Assembly: GCA_030998015.1 (NCBI GenBank)
Contig: JARWMV010000237.1
Location: forward strand, 1,302,001-1,366,000
Direction of reading: 5' to 3'
Source of the DNA: Ceratorhiza oryzae-sativae
Taxonomy: Eukaryota > Basidiomycota > Agaricomycetes > Cantharellales > Ceratobasidiaceae
DNA length: 64,000 nucleotides
Position numbers and translations under genes: made by a program. A model generated the notes under the pieces. It was not told the DNA's origin and made no database searches. It saw only the letters and a program-made list of their open reading frames with translations. Each line of letters begins with the position of its first letter. Position 1 is the stretch's first letter. Of this stretch, positions 1 to 10,952 are shown piece after piece.

Positions 1-883
1 ACGCCCAAGCGACAGAGATCCGTGTCACGAGCGCAGGCCAGGCGCACACCCGTCACGCGCCCCCCCATGCGTGTTTCAGTCCCCCAAGCCGTTTGCCCTC
101 TTCGGTGCCTCTTCTCAGCCAGACTCGCGGCGTGGATCGTGGGAGCATATACTCCCATGACCTTTGCTTGCTCTCTTTTTGGCTCAAATGGCGTTTGGTC
201 AGGCCCAGCCCTGCACAGCCACATCGACCGATGTCCTGGATGTATGCAAAGTTTTCGTCTCTCGTCCGCAAACCACAAAACTCCCCACCACCAGCCTTGA
301 CATATTTCTCTACACATCCACGCGACAATTATAGCCTTTGCTGCATCCATTCTCGACACCTGTCAAAAACTTCAAACCTTGTTTCATATCAAACCATCGT
401 CGAGGGCCAGAGAGCCAGCTGATCGCTTCACGAGCACGCTAGACCTCGCACACATGAGCACCATTCGTCAAGTCGTTTCAAAATCTATCTTCTCGAATGA
501 TCTTGGCTGATCGCAATCTCGCGTATCATACATACAAGTTAAAAATTTTTTTTAAAAAAGACTTGGGGTGCAGCGGCCTTACTCGGCATGCCGCGGTGAC
601 GGGAGCTGCGATCTCGACAGCGTATTCAACATATTGTCAAACGTTTGACAAAGGCTACGATCGTTCCTCGAACAGGGCTGTTCTTTGCGCGCACGTGCTA
701 CACCGAATAGGCAGGCGTCAAAAAAGATCGCCATGAACCAATTGACCATTGGTACGGTAAACATATGCTAGCACCATATGTACAGTACTAGCTAAAGTCC
801 ATAGACTCAAATGTCCGGAAGCAAGAACAAAAAGTGTCCGATCACATAGAGAATGATGCCCATCCATCCGTTTGCCTGGGCGC
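1..883. other. left-edge intergenic sequence, no gene recognised
   Basis: Several short open frames cross this stretch, but none has a recognisable motif, a convincing start context or an intron-joined extension. It lies downstream of the cupredoxin gene ending at 884 and may include that gene's 3' untranslated region. I see no RNA gene or repeat here. Confidence 0.5.
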
Positions 884-1609
884 TTAGTTGCCCGAGTGGG
901 CAGCCTTTTGCTGGAACTGGTGGAAGTTGTTGCCCTTCTTGGGTGGGTTCACCTAGATATATGCGTGGAATGAGTTTGTGCATTCAAACTGGTGTAATGA
1001 AAAATCCCCACAGCAAAGACCATTCCCGCCGAGCAGTGTCCAACCTGAGCACAGTAGAACCAGTGGGGCTGTTTCTAAACAAGAAATCAACTTGAACAAC
1101 TATACCCATGAAAACAACAATAGGGCTTGCTTACATCCGTCACCTTGTACACACGAGTCGGGAAATGCGAAGTCTGATTGTCAGGAACGGGGATACTACA
1201 CCACAATCAGCCATCTAAACAAACGACAGCACACCAATTATTTCGAGCCACTCACAATCCACTGCCAAACGCATGTACATCGCCCGACTTGGCGCAAGGA
1301 GCGTCGAACGAGCTCTCAGTCACAGTATGGTTCTTAGGGTAGCTGTATCCCCCCCCCCCCAACATCAGCATACACCCTCTTCACGATACGCCCATCGGGC
1401 CTCAACTTACAACTCGAACCGAATGTGATCGCCGACCTTGGCATGCACATACTCGGGATGGTACCGAAGCTTACCCCCAGCACCGACCGTGACCTTGTGC
1501 GTCTTGCGCCCACGCGCTTCAAGGTCGAATTCGCTGGCCGGGCAGCCGAGGCCGCCAGAGGAAGGGCGAGGATCACTGCAGAGACGACGGAAGCGAGGTT
1601 GAAGTACAT
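884..1609 (-). CDS. secreted cupredoxin (plastocyanin-like), paralogue 1
   Basis: This is a small secreted type-1 copper protein of the fungal extracellular cupredoxin family. It begins with a signal peptide (MYFNLASVVSAVILALPLAA) and is built from five exons with GT-AG introns, the same layout as the paralogue at 24869-25607. Exon 1 holds the strand with VTVGAGGKLRY and ends at a GTAAGT donor near 1404. Exon 2 carries the first copper histidine in KNHTVTESS. The penultimate exon has HWFYCAQVGHCSAGMVF, giving the Cys, His and Met ligands. The last exon ends in HSGN and a stop at 884. One base appears to be missing in a C run near 1538-1544, where the frame jumps between the signal peptide and the EFDLEAR segment. 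Everything downstream is coherent, so I read this as a sequence error or very recent mutation in an otherwise intact gene. An A/T-rich TATA-like element lies about 90 bases upstream. The exact substrate or redox partner is unknown. Confidence 0.85.
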
Positions 1610-3344
1610 GGCGAATTAAGATCGAGTCGAGTAGAGGAACAAGTGGAACACCAAGGAAAAACCAGGCGATGGAGATACCAGCAGCCAGACTGGAACAGTT
1701 TAAATATTCGTGCTCGGGCTATACATAGTTGAGCAATAAACTAATTATGGGCACAAACGCCTCATTCACTCAGCCTTCTCACGCGCATTTGCCTCATGAC
1801 CTTCAGCCTAGCCACACACGGGCGCCGCGGTGCGGCACCGAATGCTCGTTGGCCTCATCCAACGGACAAGAGCCCGCACACTGCCACACGGAGAGGTGCT
1901 TCCTCGGATAGATCACGAGATACCTGGTCAGTCACAAAGGCTGGGAACGGATTGCATCAGCCCGAGGCTATGAGTGGCCGAATGTTGTTAGGTTTGTGTT
2001 TAGCCTCGGCGTAGTCATATGTGTGATATGACGGTGCGCGTGTGTGTAGAGTTCGTGTTGGCCCCGCGGAGATCGTTCAGCTGACAAGGCCGCCGGGGTC
2101 CCCGCTTGCGAAGCCATAACAGGCCTCCAACGCATTTGGTCATTGAACAGGATACGAATGCTATGCAGCATGGTGGTATTTGCCTGGGAGACACGAACGT
2201 GTGCACTTTGGTGCGTACTCGTGATCCCGCTTTGCCTCAGGGTCGCCGAGATCATATCGCACCGTCCAGGGATTCGCCCTGAGCGCTAAGAACACAAGGC
2301 AAAAGAACAAGCTGGAGCCGTCAAACGAGTATTTTACTTTCACCGCCCGGGAGACGAACGGGGATAGCCCAGTCATACAACGTGGTGATTAGTTCTCGGG
2401 CAGTACGCGCATACAAGGCAAAAATTGTGTCAATCAGGGATGCACCAGGAAACGAGGTGATCAATAGGCTGTTATGTTGTTTCTGCAGGTCACTTTGGGG
2501 GATCTGAATCAAGACACGGTCAAGTCACGTGGAGACGTTCCGTTTTCACCAATCCTCCATCAGGGACTGGTTCTGGCGTTGCCCGCTGTTCTTGTGCGAT
2601 TGTCAATTATGATAATCCCGCATCGACACCAGCACTTTTTGATACGCCATTTGCGTTTTTTTGTCAAATCTAGCCGCGAAATTGTAATAAGTTTTGGACC
2701 GGAGCACGGCGTATCGGCTAGCCGAGCACCCGCGTCGACGAGTGCTACAGTGGTTGTTGATATAATACCACCGAATTTGATTGATAGAATATATAAAAAA
2801 GCAACAATGCCGCTGCATTGAGCCCTACTAATGACTTGAAAGAGCTTCAAGCTATGTCTGGAATTCCTCCCTGAGGCACAAGGGGACTGGGACGGGCGCT
2901 TCAGTCGAATACGCATTGGGAGTAGAATCATTACCCACCTCAAGTGCCGTATTATCCTCACTTGCAGTACCCCGCATATACCCCTGATTTTCGATGTAGG
3001 ATTAATCTGCCATAAACATTCTCAAATCCTGCGGAAACGCGCCAGGGGAATACCAGGGCAGGAGCAGATGGAACTGGTATGTTTACTTCAGATTCTGGGA
3101 TACGTATGGCCTGATCATCTTGCGGATATCAAGAGGTCGTCACTAAATTATCGGCAAGTAGCAAGCCGGGACCCTCCGGATATATTCGTTGTACAACTAT
3201 CTATTCAATATTCCCGGGCATTGGCTGATGTGTTTACAAACCAACTTGCACAAGCATATATAAACCATGTAAACTAACACCAATATAGCCTAGGAGTTCG
3301 TGATTAACCAGCAGGCTTTCGTCTTGAACAGTAGAAAGCGAGAC
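1610..3344. other. intergenic region, no supported gene
   Basis: The first 150 bases are the probable promoter of the minus-strand cupredoxin. The rest contains only short frames on both strands with no recognisable motif. A weak resemblance to the end of a copia-type polymerase near 3200-3270 is too short to call. Confidence 0.45.
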
Positions 3345-4615
3345 TCACTTGTAGTTGCCGAACCACTCAACATCGCCCGGTTCCCCATACCATTTAATAG
3401 CTGACAAATGGTCCCCCCTCTCATACGTATGTCCTCCAAACTCTTTGGCTGCAGGAATAAGACTGGCATCCAAGTTCCACACCTCGATAACCTCGTGTTT
3501 CTCAGCTTGTGCGACCGATTTGACTGCCGCGAGTAGCTGGGGAAAGGTTTCGGAAGAGGCGCGGACGTAAAGTAGTATGATCTTTGGCGTTAAAGAGCCA
3601 TCATACTCCCACACTACAAAGTGAGTCTGATCATGATGCTGTACACGAGCACCCCAGGCGCTAGGCGGGGAGGAGCGATATAGCGGGTGGTCGTCGGCCC
3701 GATGCATCTGCAGCCAGCACCACTCTTTTGTCGGCGGGAAAGCAAAGTGTATGCGCGGAGAGGGCCCCTTGGACTCCAGCTCTTGTTTGAAGAGATCTGC
3801 ATCAAGCCTTGTAAATTCGATTGCTTCATCTCGGGACAATAGTTCGACTTGAGGCGGGACGTTGTATTGGGCGCTCTCAGGTTTGAGAGTCCATTCAGTG
3901 GTCATTGGGCTGACAATCGTCCAACCAGTTCCCTCTCCAGGGGCGCATCGTGAATAGTATGTCCCGACATCACTGTAGAGCACGGATACGATGCCTGGGT
4001 TGCTCAGTCGAGCGGGTGGTGTCCCCCACGCAGTTGGAAATGCGGGGAGACCCTCTGGTTTCCCAATGGCGAAATGAAGCAGGCTCATCATGCGGGCAGC
4101 GTACCCCTTTCTCCGGAACTTGGCCGGAGTGAAAACTGAAGCAACACCATAGCCGATAGCCGAGATGGATTTAGTTTTGTTGGGTGGCAGAACTAATACG
4201 TTACGTTGGTATCTATTTGAATGATCAGAACGGCTAAAGTTTCCATGATGGTACACTTACGTCTCGCATGCGCACATAAAATCAAGAGTGTCTGGGTCTA
4301 GGGTTGGCACAAGTACCCTTGTGTAGTGTTAGTCTGCGGATATATTGCTATTGATATAGCTGCCTACCAGGTTGTCAGCCTTCCATCTTTTGCATGATCT
4401 AGCAGGTCGGCCGCTTCGTCTCGGTTTAAATATTCCTCGAGGGTACGCCATTTCCCCCACTCCACAAAAGAGCGCTTGCGCGATTCAATTTCTTGGGATC
4501 GGTCGGCCGGTTTGAGTATGAGCTGCTCAAGTGCGTATTCGGCTGGCATGGTCGGAAGTGGTCGGTCCCAGTCGACGATCACGTGGACCATCGCTTTTTC
4601 GTATTTTCCGGTCAC
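3345..4615 (-). CDS. LYC1: LYC1-like GNAT N-acetyltransferase
   Basis: The protein of about 390 residues matches the fungal LYC1 lysine-acetyltransferase family (GNAT fold), which transfers acetyl from acetyl-CoA to an amine. Three exons join cleanly: 4615-4368, 4317-4261 and 4212-3345, with GT-AG introns of about 50 nt. Joining restores TTW-VLVPTLDPD and CACET-YQRNVLVLP. The N-terminal exon carries the short motif EQLILKPADRSQEIESRKRS. The GNAT acetyl-CoA loop follows in exon 3 as FRRKGYAARMM. The C-terminal half, with the stretch HFVVWEYDG and the closing IKWYGEPGDVEWFGNYK, is typical of the LYC1 C-terminal domain. It lies 106 bp downstream of the P450 end on the same strand, but nothing shows a shared pathway. 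The start is the first ATG giving a full N-terminus. The acceptor substrate (lysine or another amine) cannot be read from sequence. Confidence 0.85.
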
Positions 4616-4721
4616 ATGAAGAGCCTACACGCTATTTGCGAACTGCTCTGGTAGAATCACATTCTAAGTTATATCGGACATTTACATCAAAAAGAAATCA
4701 AGACCAAACTACAAGACGTTG

Positions 4722-6883
4722 TCAATCAATGACCTCCGTTTCTTTGCATGTCTCCAGAATAGCCCTTGCAGCCTGGTCCCTCGGCTTAATTTCGCACTTG
4801 AATGGTTTCGGTTCGCTTAAGAATATCGCATGAGCTGAGTGAAAAAGGACTGTCCGATGTTGAACTCACTATGGGCCATAAGGGGTGAACATCCTCCAGA
4901 GCTCGTTCCCGTGCCTCTTCACTTCGCGCATTGTTTCTTCCCCAGCAACAATGTTGAAGACGCTCATAAAGGCAGCACACATTGAGAACGCGCTATTGTT
5001 AGCTACGTGATGGCCGGGGCATGCTCGTCGGCCAAAGCCGAAGAGGAAACGACGAGGGTCTGGGTCAGGAGTTTGCTTCAGGAAGCGGCCTGGGTTGAAC
5101 GTGTCTGGATCGGGATAGAACGAAGGTTCACGCATTATCGCCCTGCCCAAGTCGACATGTCATCAATAGGCAACTCGGGTTCTCGTGTGCGACTAAACAA
5201 ACCAAATATTCGCTTCGATTATTGTTCCCTTCTTGATCTTGAACCCCCGAACTTCAAAATCCTCGCTTGCACAATGTGCTAATCCTGGATTTTGAGCGTG
5301 AGGGTGATCAGGAAGTGTACCAATAGAAAAAATGAGACTAGCCGACCGAACGCGAAGACCGGATGGAATCTGATAACCTCTTGCAAAACGGCATCCGTGT
5401 AAGGCATGGCTTCACGATCTTGTAAAGTGGGAAGCCGTTCACGGCCTATTTGAGCATCTATCTCGGCCTGAATCCGAGCAGCGACATCCGGATAAATGCT
5501 CATAGTGAACAAAAAGCTATGAATAAGGGCCACAGTCTGAAACAGAGGTTGAATATCCGGAAATTCTGTCTGTATACGAGACAAACTCACAGTTGTGGAG
5601 CCGGCTAAGAGTAGCGGGGGAAGATTTTAGCTAGATATAGCTACTGGTATGCGGAATTTACTGACCAGCGAACATGGGCTGCGCCGTCCATTTGACGAGT
5701 TCAACGTCTCCCTCGTTTGCGTTCGCTCCCCCCTTCTTCTCCAACAAGTTCGATGCATATGAGGGCCTTTCAACCGTGCCTTCCCTCTGTTCGGAAAAAA
5801 CGCAAGCGGACAATTATTAGATGGGTCATTCTCCCCGTCGGTTTTAACCACGTACTACATCCTTCAATATGGGAGCGAAAGGCTCCTCTGCTATCACTAG
5901 CCTCTGTTCACGGCGGGACGCGGCATTGTGTTGGAAGTCGGCACCTGGGAACCATGCAGGTATCCGACGAACTAAGTGTGGCCGTTAACTAACGCACAGT
6001 AATAAACGAGTATACCACGACTCACGAATAGGGAAATCGTTGACCCAATAGTGCCTCGAAAGTCCAGTCAAAAGGAACTCTACTTGGCTTCGCATTTTTC
6101 GAAGTAGAGGGTCGTTCTCAACCACCACATGCCCATATACCATGCGCACGATAAAGCGACCGATTGCGTCTTCGATGGATGCGACCAGGAAGTTAGAATG
6201 ACTCGGTTCAATTACTTGATCAATTTTCGATTGCATATCGACGCGCTTGACAATGTCGCGAAGGAAGAATGCCGAGGTAGCAGTATGAAGTGGCGCATAT
6301 GATCGGGCAGCCGTTTGGTGCAGGGATGAGGCCATCACGCGACGGAATTTTTTGTGCGATTCATCATGGTTCCGGAAGGTAACACTGTGGCCAAACTCGC
6401 ACCTACCGATTAACTAGATTAGCTACACAGCGTGCGCAATATAGTTGAAAACCCACATTTCGAAGAGCATTACGTTGCGAGGGCGATCAGCGGTAACCGC
6501 TGAATGCTTCTCCAGAACGTCAGATACGGCCTCAAGACTGTTCAAAACGACGATTGTCTTGAAGGGGGTTGAAAGTTGAAAAATATCCCCTAAGATCAAA
6601 TGCGATAGGTTAAATCGATATCAACGTGTCAAATAACGGATGTACCGTATCGAGGCTTGTACTCGTCAGTGAGAAGAACACCCCGCCAAGGAGCACCGAG
6701 TAATTCCTCGTTTTTGAATAGCCAGTGGCCGGGGATGGAAGGCGGAGGCGGCCCAGTAGCCCTAGTCGCCTTCACATACAGCGCAATAACCGCTAGCGAT
6801 GCAGCAGCAAAGAGTAGCCCGTAAGGCGTCGCAGGGTTATTCAGTTGATCTTGAGACATCGAAGTAAGAATGGGTGTAGACAT
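4722..6883 (-). CDS. cytochrome P450 monooxygenase
   Basis: This is a membrane-anchored fungal P450 in about nine exons. The N-terminus (MSTPILTSMSQDQLNNPATP) is followed by a hydrophobic anchor and the proline-rich hinge GPPPPSIPGHW. Further exons encode FQLSTPFKTIVVLN, the C-helix region and the HWVNDFP segment. The I-helix is AAGSTTT, assembled across two introns near 5530-5610. The K-helix ExxR is EVIR, the meander is FNPGRFL, and the haem loop is FGFGRRACPG with Cys as the axial ligand. A 54-nt intron ending in TTAAG is needed near the C-terminus to reach EPKPFKCEIKPR. A nearer acceptor gives the wrong frame and a 35-nt intron. With these joins I see no break, so the gene looks intact. 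The alternative upstream ATG at 6937 would precede the membrane anchor with an unlikely extension. The family resembles basidiomycete CYPs annotated near O-methylsterigmatocystin oxidoreductases, but the substrate is unknown. Confidence 0.88.
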
Positions 6884-9349
6884 AGTACGCAAGATTGTAG
6901 GGGAGGGCGAGTCAAACCGTGAGCTACCCAGCCGCATTTATATACGGCTGTTATATGCTGTCAGATGCTTGAAGAACAGAAATCCTGTAAACCACGTTGA
7001 GCGGGGAACGGAGCGCCAATTGGATACAGCGTCGTCAACTGAGGCGGCGTAACCATGCTAGTACATCTGAGTTTGTCGAAAGTAACAGAACAATCTACGC
7101 TACACCGCGAGTGATGCGGCCTTCGATAAGCTTGCGTCGTCGCAGCCCGCAAGTTTCGCGGGAGCAGCGACTAAGCCTGGTTCTCGAGACCAGCCAATCC
7201 ACGGCTCTGGCGCTTGATCTCAGCCTATGATGATAGTCAGCCGAGTCCTGAGTTCTTCTGGGCTAGTAGGCGGCGTGTATAGCACGAGATTATTAAATTC
7301 TTGAACTATTGAGTGGACATGGGAGTCACTTGATTCCGAAATCTGCCGAAATCTTCCCGCCAGTCGTGAAATCCCCAATCAGTATACCCTTCCTGTCCCG
7401 TAAGTAATGTCGAACCCACTTTCAGCATTTTTGGTGACACGACTCCCATCCCATCGATAAGTTCAACATACTACGTAAAGAATTCTTTTCTCACCGTGAC
7501 GATTTATGACTTTCGTGATTCCCGCGCTCGGTTTCTGTCCCCCAACTTTGACACGCTGCTCCTTCACCAGTAAGGTGACTCATCAAGAGGTTGTTTGGGG
7601 GCGGAGTGTGCGCTGGTGAGCAATATATTCAGGTGAATACTTCGATTAAGGAATAACGAACCAGAACTCGACGCACTACCTAGGGCGATTTGACGTGCCT
7701 TCGCAGGAAGCCATCTTGCAACTCGCCAGGCGGGGGGGGGAGGCTGTGTGAGAGACGTAGCTGTTTGGCATCCTCTAGACCCCCTCCCCTACTAACGTGC
7801 GAGGATACCGTTGCAACATCGTGTGTTTTTTGTGTGCGCCTTCCCTCTGAACCCGACTTGGATCGATTATCGCATATATTAACCGGTCTTCAATATAAGC
7901 ACCCAATCCGGTGCAGCCTGAGGCATGCTTGTAGCCCGTGGTCGCACACTAGGGATGTGGGGGTGGATTATATAACTTATTGGCCCGCATATAATGGGTC
8001 TGGCAATATCAGCCACAGTCTGGACTCGGTTTGTTTGTCACGACCTGCATGCGTCGGGAAGCAAACGCCCATCCCCAAACGAGTGGGTGGGTCTGAATCA
8101 TTCGTTAAAGGTCGAATAACCCAAGGTGGGGGTTTGTCTCACTCTGAGTTGACTGTAAGCTCGCTCCTACGATCTCATTCCAAGCAGTCATCAGGGTAAG
8201 AAATATAGGCGTCGCCTCGATGCTTCTGATGCCCTGAATGTCATTCCAGAAAAAAATTGCACGTTCGTCGCCATTAGGCTATCTTAAATTTTGCGGTTTC
8301 ATACTATCCCCGCTGCATGTCTCTAAAGGGTAGCGGACATCATGTTTTTATTCAATTCATTCGCGTCATATGAGACCTGAAGGTGTAGAAAAAGTATGAA
8401 ACCGAATCAATGGCCGCAGTAAGGGGCGCTAGGTAACGCAAAGGTGGAATAGCTAATAAATATACCCCAAGGGGGCTGGCGAGAGGCTAGGAGCGGCGCA
8501 TGAGTTAGGAGCAGATCGCTAGTTCGAGTCCAGGCTGGCCGTTGCCTCACAGTCTTCAACTTCACATTTGGCTGCGATCGTCCGTTGGCTACTTAGAGTT
8601 TTGTCTAAGATCCTGATAATAAAACCTCGTGAAATTTTAAATCTGCTTTCTGTTAGCGTTGCGCACGAGATGTGCAGATGTCTTTAATTATATGTTCATA
8701 AACGGACGGGAAGCTTCACTTCACCAAGAACTCCACAATAATCGTTCAAAATACAGGTATCCTGTAGAAAGACAAGGTCGGGCGTAAATAATGACGAACT
8801 GACATTCGAGTTGAACCAGCGGCCTATTCACAGACCCACGCGCCACTTGCGGCTGCTGACCTGGCCGCTGACCCGCGCTACCCAGTGCCGCATCTTGCTG
8901 CCGTTGATTCGGTTTGATGTCTTAGCGTTGAGTCTCAAATGGTAGGAATAAACTGAATGAAAACACCATGTTTGCTGCTCGTTAGTATATGGAACGCGGG
9001 CGAGATGAAACCGCTAAAATTACAACATTTCAATCACGAGGAACCAATAAATCGTTATTAGGGTGATATTTAGAGCATCAGTGGGCCGCATCAAGACTTG
9101 GGGCTGCCGCCGTCACCGTGTTTCGGCAAGCTTGCGCCCGAAAACGTTGTAAGTAAGCTAAACTTAACCATTTTCGACGTGTGTTTTAGCGCTTGTACGA
9201 TTTCGCATCTTGATTGTGGCTTGGGTTGATCTTGCAGAAGCAAGGCTATTTGCATTTGTATGTTGCAACGACACGAGCTTGGCGCTTCTTGCTTATCCTC
9301 CACCTGGCCACGATACACAAACACGATTGCATCAAAATAGCATCAGAGA
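6884..9349. other. 2.5-kb gene-poor interval between P450 and SGF29
   Basis: The left end should hold the P450 promoter and the right end the SGF29 promoter. In between there are only short frames. The longest, about 170 codons at 7690-8199, has no recognisable motif and an atypical Cys/Ser/Arg-rich composition. A tRNA-like A-box/B-box pair at about 8470-8535 does not fold into a proper acceptor stem. No repeat or RNA gene is supported. Confidence 0.5.
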
Positions 9350-10633
9350 ATGGAGCGTCGACGAACAGGAGCCAACAGGGCCCCGACGGGAGATCTTCCG
9401 GCTGGTTAGTCTTTTTGCCATTAATGCTTGACATTGCGTCTAATGCTGCCCCAAAGAGCAGTATCAGATATGGCAGCGTACCCAAACGGATTTGCAGAAG
9501 TTCTTGGCCGTGCGTGATGAGGACGGAACAATCGAAAAGGTTGCGAAAATCAACCGATACATTAGCAAGTTCCCCACTAGCGACGATGTGATCAAAACAC
9601 CAGAGACACTTGGGCAGTTCAAGGAACTTAAGTCCAAGTTAAGCACCGGCTTAGAGAGTACGAAACTATCGGCAGAAAAAGAAATCAAGTAGGTGGATTC
9701 GCATCTTTCAAACCGTGACCCGTTTTAACATTGGTTATAGAATACTCGACGAAGCACTAGAACATTTGTCCATCCTGCTGGCACTTCGTCGGTCCTCGGA
9801 TGCTGCTGGGGTTGGGGGTACGTACTGCTGAGCTCTATTTGTAGCGGGAACCGATTTAAAATTTGCGCAGGAGATAATAACAAACGCACAAAACGTATTC
9901 GCCTATCCTCTCCTGCTCAGCACGGGCATTCACCCTCTCCAGCGCCAGCATCATCTACCGCAACGAGTTCACTACCAAGAATCACCGTACGGCTTCCAAC
10001 TCGATCAGTTGAACGTGACAAGTCGGCGGTCGCTCTTCGGGAAGGCAGACGAGTAGCGTTCCATCCTCCAAAAGTAGACGATCAGGATCTTGGTTGGATA
10101 CTAGGACTCGTGACCAAATCGTTTATTCAAAACGGTAAACAAATGTACGTCCTTGTTATGCGTGGGATTCCACATTTTGACCAAATCCTCCAGGTACGAG
10201 ATTCAAGACGCAGATAACGAGACCCCACGCCCGTAGGTCGATTTCCCCACACTTGCACGCTATGCTAACATACACACCAGGCCATATATCACCGACATGA
10301 ATTCTATCATTCCTCTTCCGGATCCCAGTGCGCCTATAGGGTCAGCTGCACACCCTGCATCGTATCCCGAATATCCTGCTGGTGCTGAAGTCATGGCCAT
10401 ATATGTCTCAACAACTTCATTCTATCGGGCTACAGTTGTAGCAGGTCCCAAAGATCCGTGGCTTGGGGGGAGGGTATGTATAATCTCATGACTGTCTTAT
10501 AAGCAGTGCTAAGATGGATTAGCAGACTGTTCGAAAGGAGCCTCAGTACAAGCTTAAATTCGAAGAAGACGGAGACAAAGTCCATAGTGTCAACGTTTCT
10601 GACATTGTTGAACGACCATCGAAGGGTGATTAA
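9350..10633 (+). CDS. SGF29: SGF29 tandem-Tudor subunit of SAGA
   Basis: SGF29 reads H3K4 di/trimethylation and anchors the SAGA acetyltransferase at chromatin. The first exon starts MERRRTGANRAPTGDLPA. A GT-AG intron (about 9405-9458) leads into EQYQIWQRTQTDLQKFL, a predicted helical N-terminal region that continues through KINRYISKFP and LDEALEHLSILLALRRSSD. A basic/serine linker follows. The C-terminal SGF29 domain starts near RVAFHPPKVDD, continues with MYEIQDADNE and PYITDMNSIIPLPD, and includes the aromatic strand of the second Tudor repeat (AIYVSTTSFYRATVV). It ends YKLKFEEDGDKVHSVNVSD and stops at 10633. Six or seven exons join without conflict and use introns of about 45-60 nt. The start is the ATG whose exon splices in frame. 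An in-frame alternative without a start codon was rejected. Confidence 0.88.
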
Positions 10634-10952
10634 CGTATTGGATGTTGGGTTTTTGCTGTATTTTTAGTTGTAACTGGTTATTTCTCTCGTGCTCGTCTGG
10701 TCTTGTTATCTGTTTGTTGATTTACCAACCCAAAGATATATCATGTAATTCTAACAATACTGGAAAGACTGATCACTGAGGTGCTGTCTACTTGTCTCGT
10801 GTACAATTGTGACCAAAACTCGAATGGTGAAGGAGACCGATAGGGTATACCGAATTATAAACCCAGAAGGGAAGATGAAGTTTAATGATGGAGGCACAAG
10901 GTGAGCTTGGGGCTCTATGGGCCGCCCAGTTGCGTTTTCTACATTTTCTTCG
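10634..10952. other. convergent 3' intergenic gap
   Basis: This short interval separates the 3' ends of SGF29 (plus) and SEN1 (minus). It is A/T-rich and probably holds both polyadenylation regions. I see nothing else in it. Confidence 0.5.

Noticed and set aside
884..1609. Reading of this locus as a truncated cupredoxin pseudogene.
   Set aside because: Later exons with the copper Cys/His/Met and the C-terminus were found further along the minus strand, so the gene is complete apart from one base near 1540.
3068..3277. Weak resemblance to the end of a copia-type polymerase (YSRALADVFTNQLAQAY).
   Set aside because: Only about 20 residues with stops in the surroundings. It is too short to support a mobile element call.
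7690..8199. Plus-strand frame of about 170 codons in the interval before SGF29.
   Set aside because: No recognisable domain, biased Cys/Ser/Arg composition and no splice-supported extension.
8466..8540. A-box/B-box-like signals suggesting a tRNA (TGGCGAGAGG and AGTTCGAGTCC).
   Set aside because: The acceptor and T stems do not pair, and no plausible anticodon arm can be drawn. A tRNA-derived SINE fragment remains possible but is unsupported.
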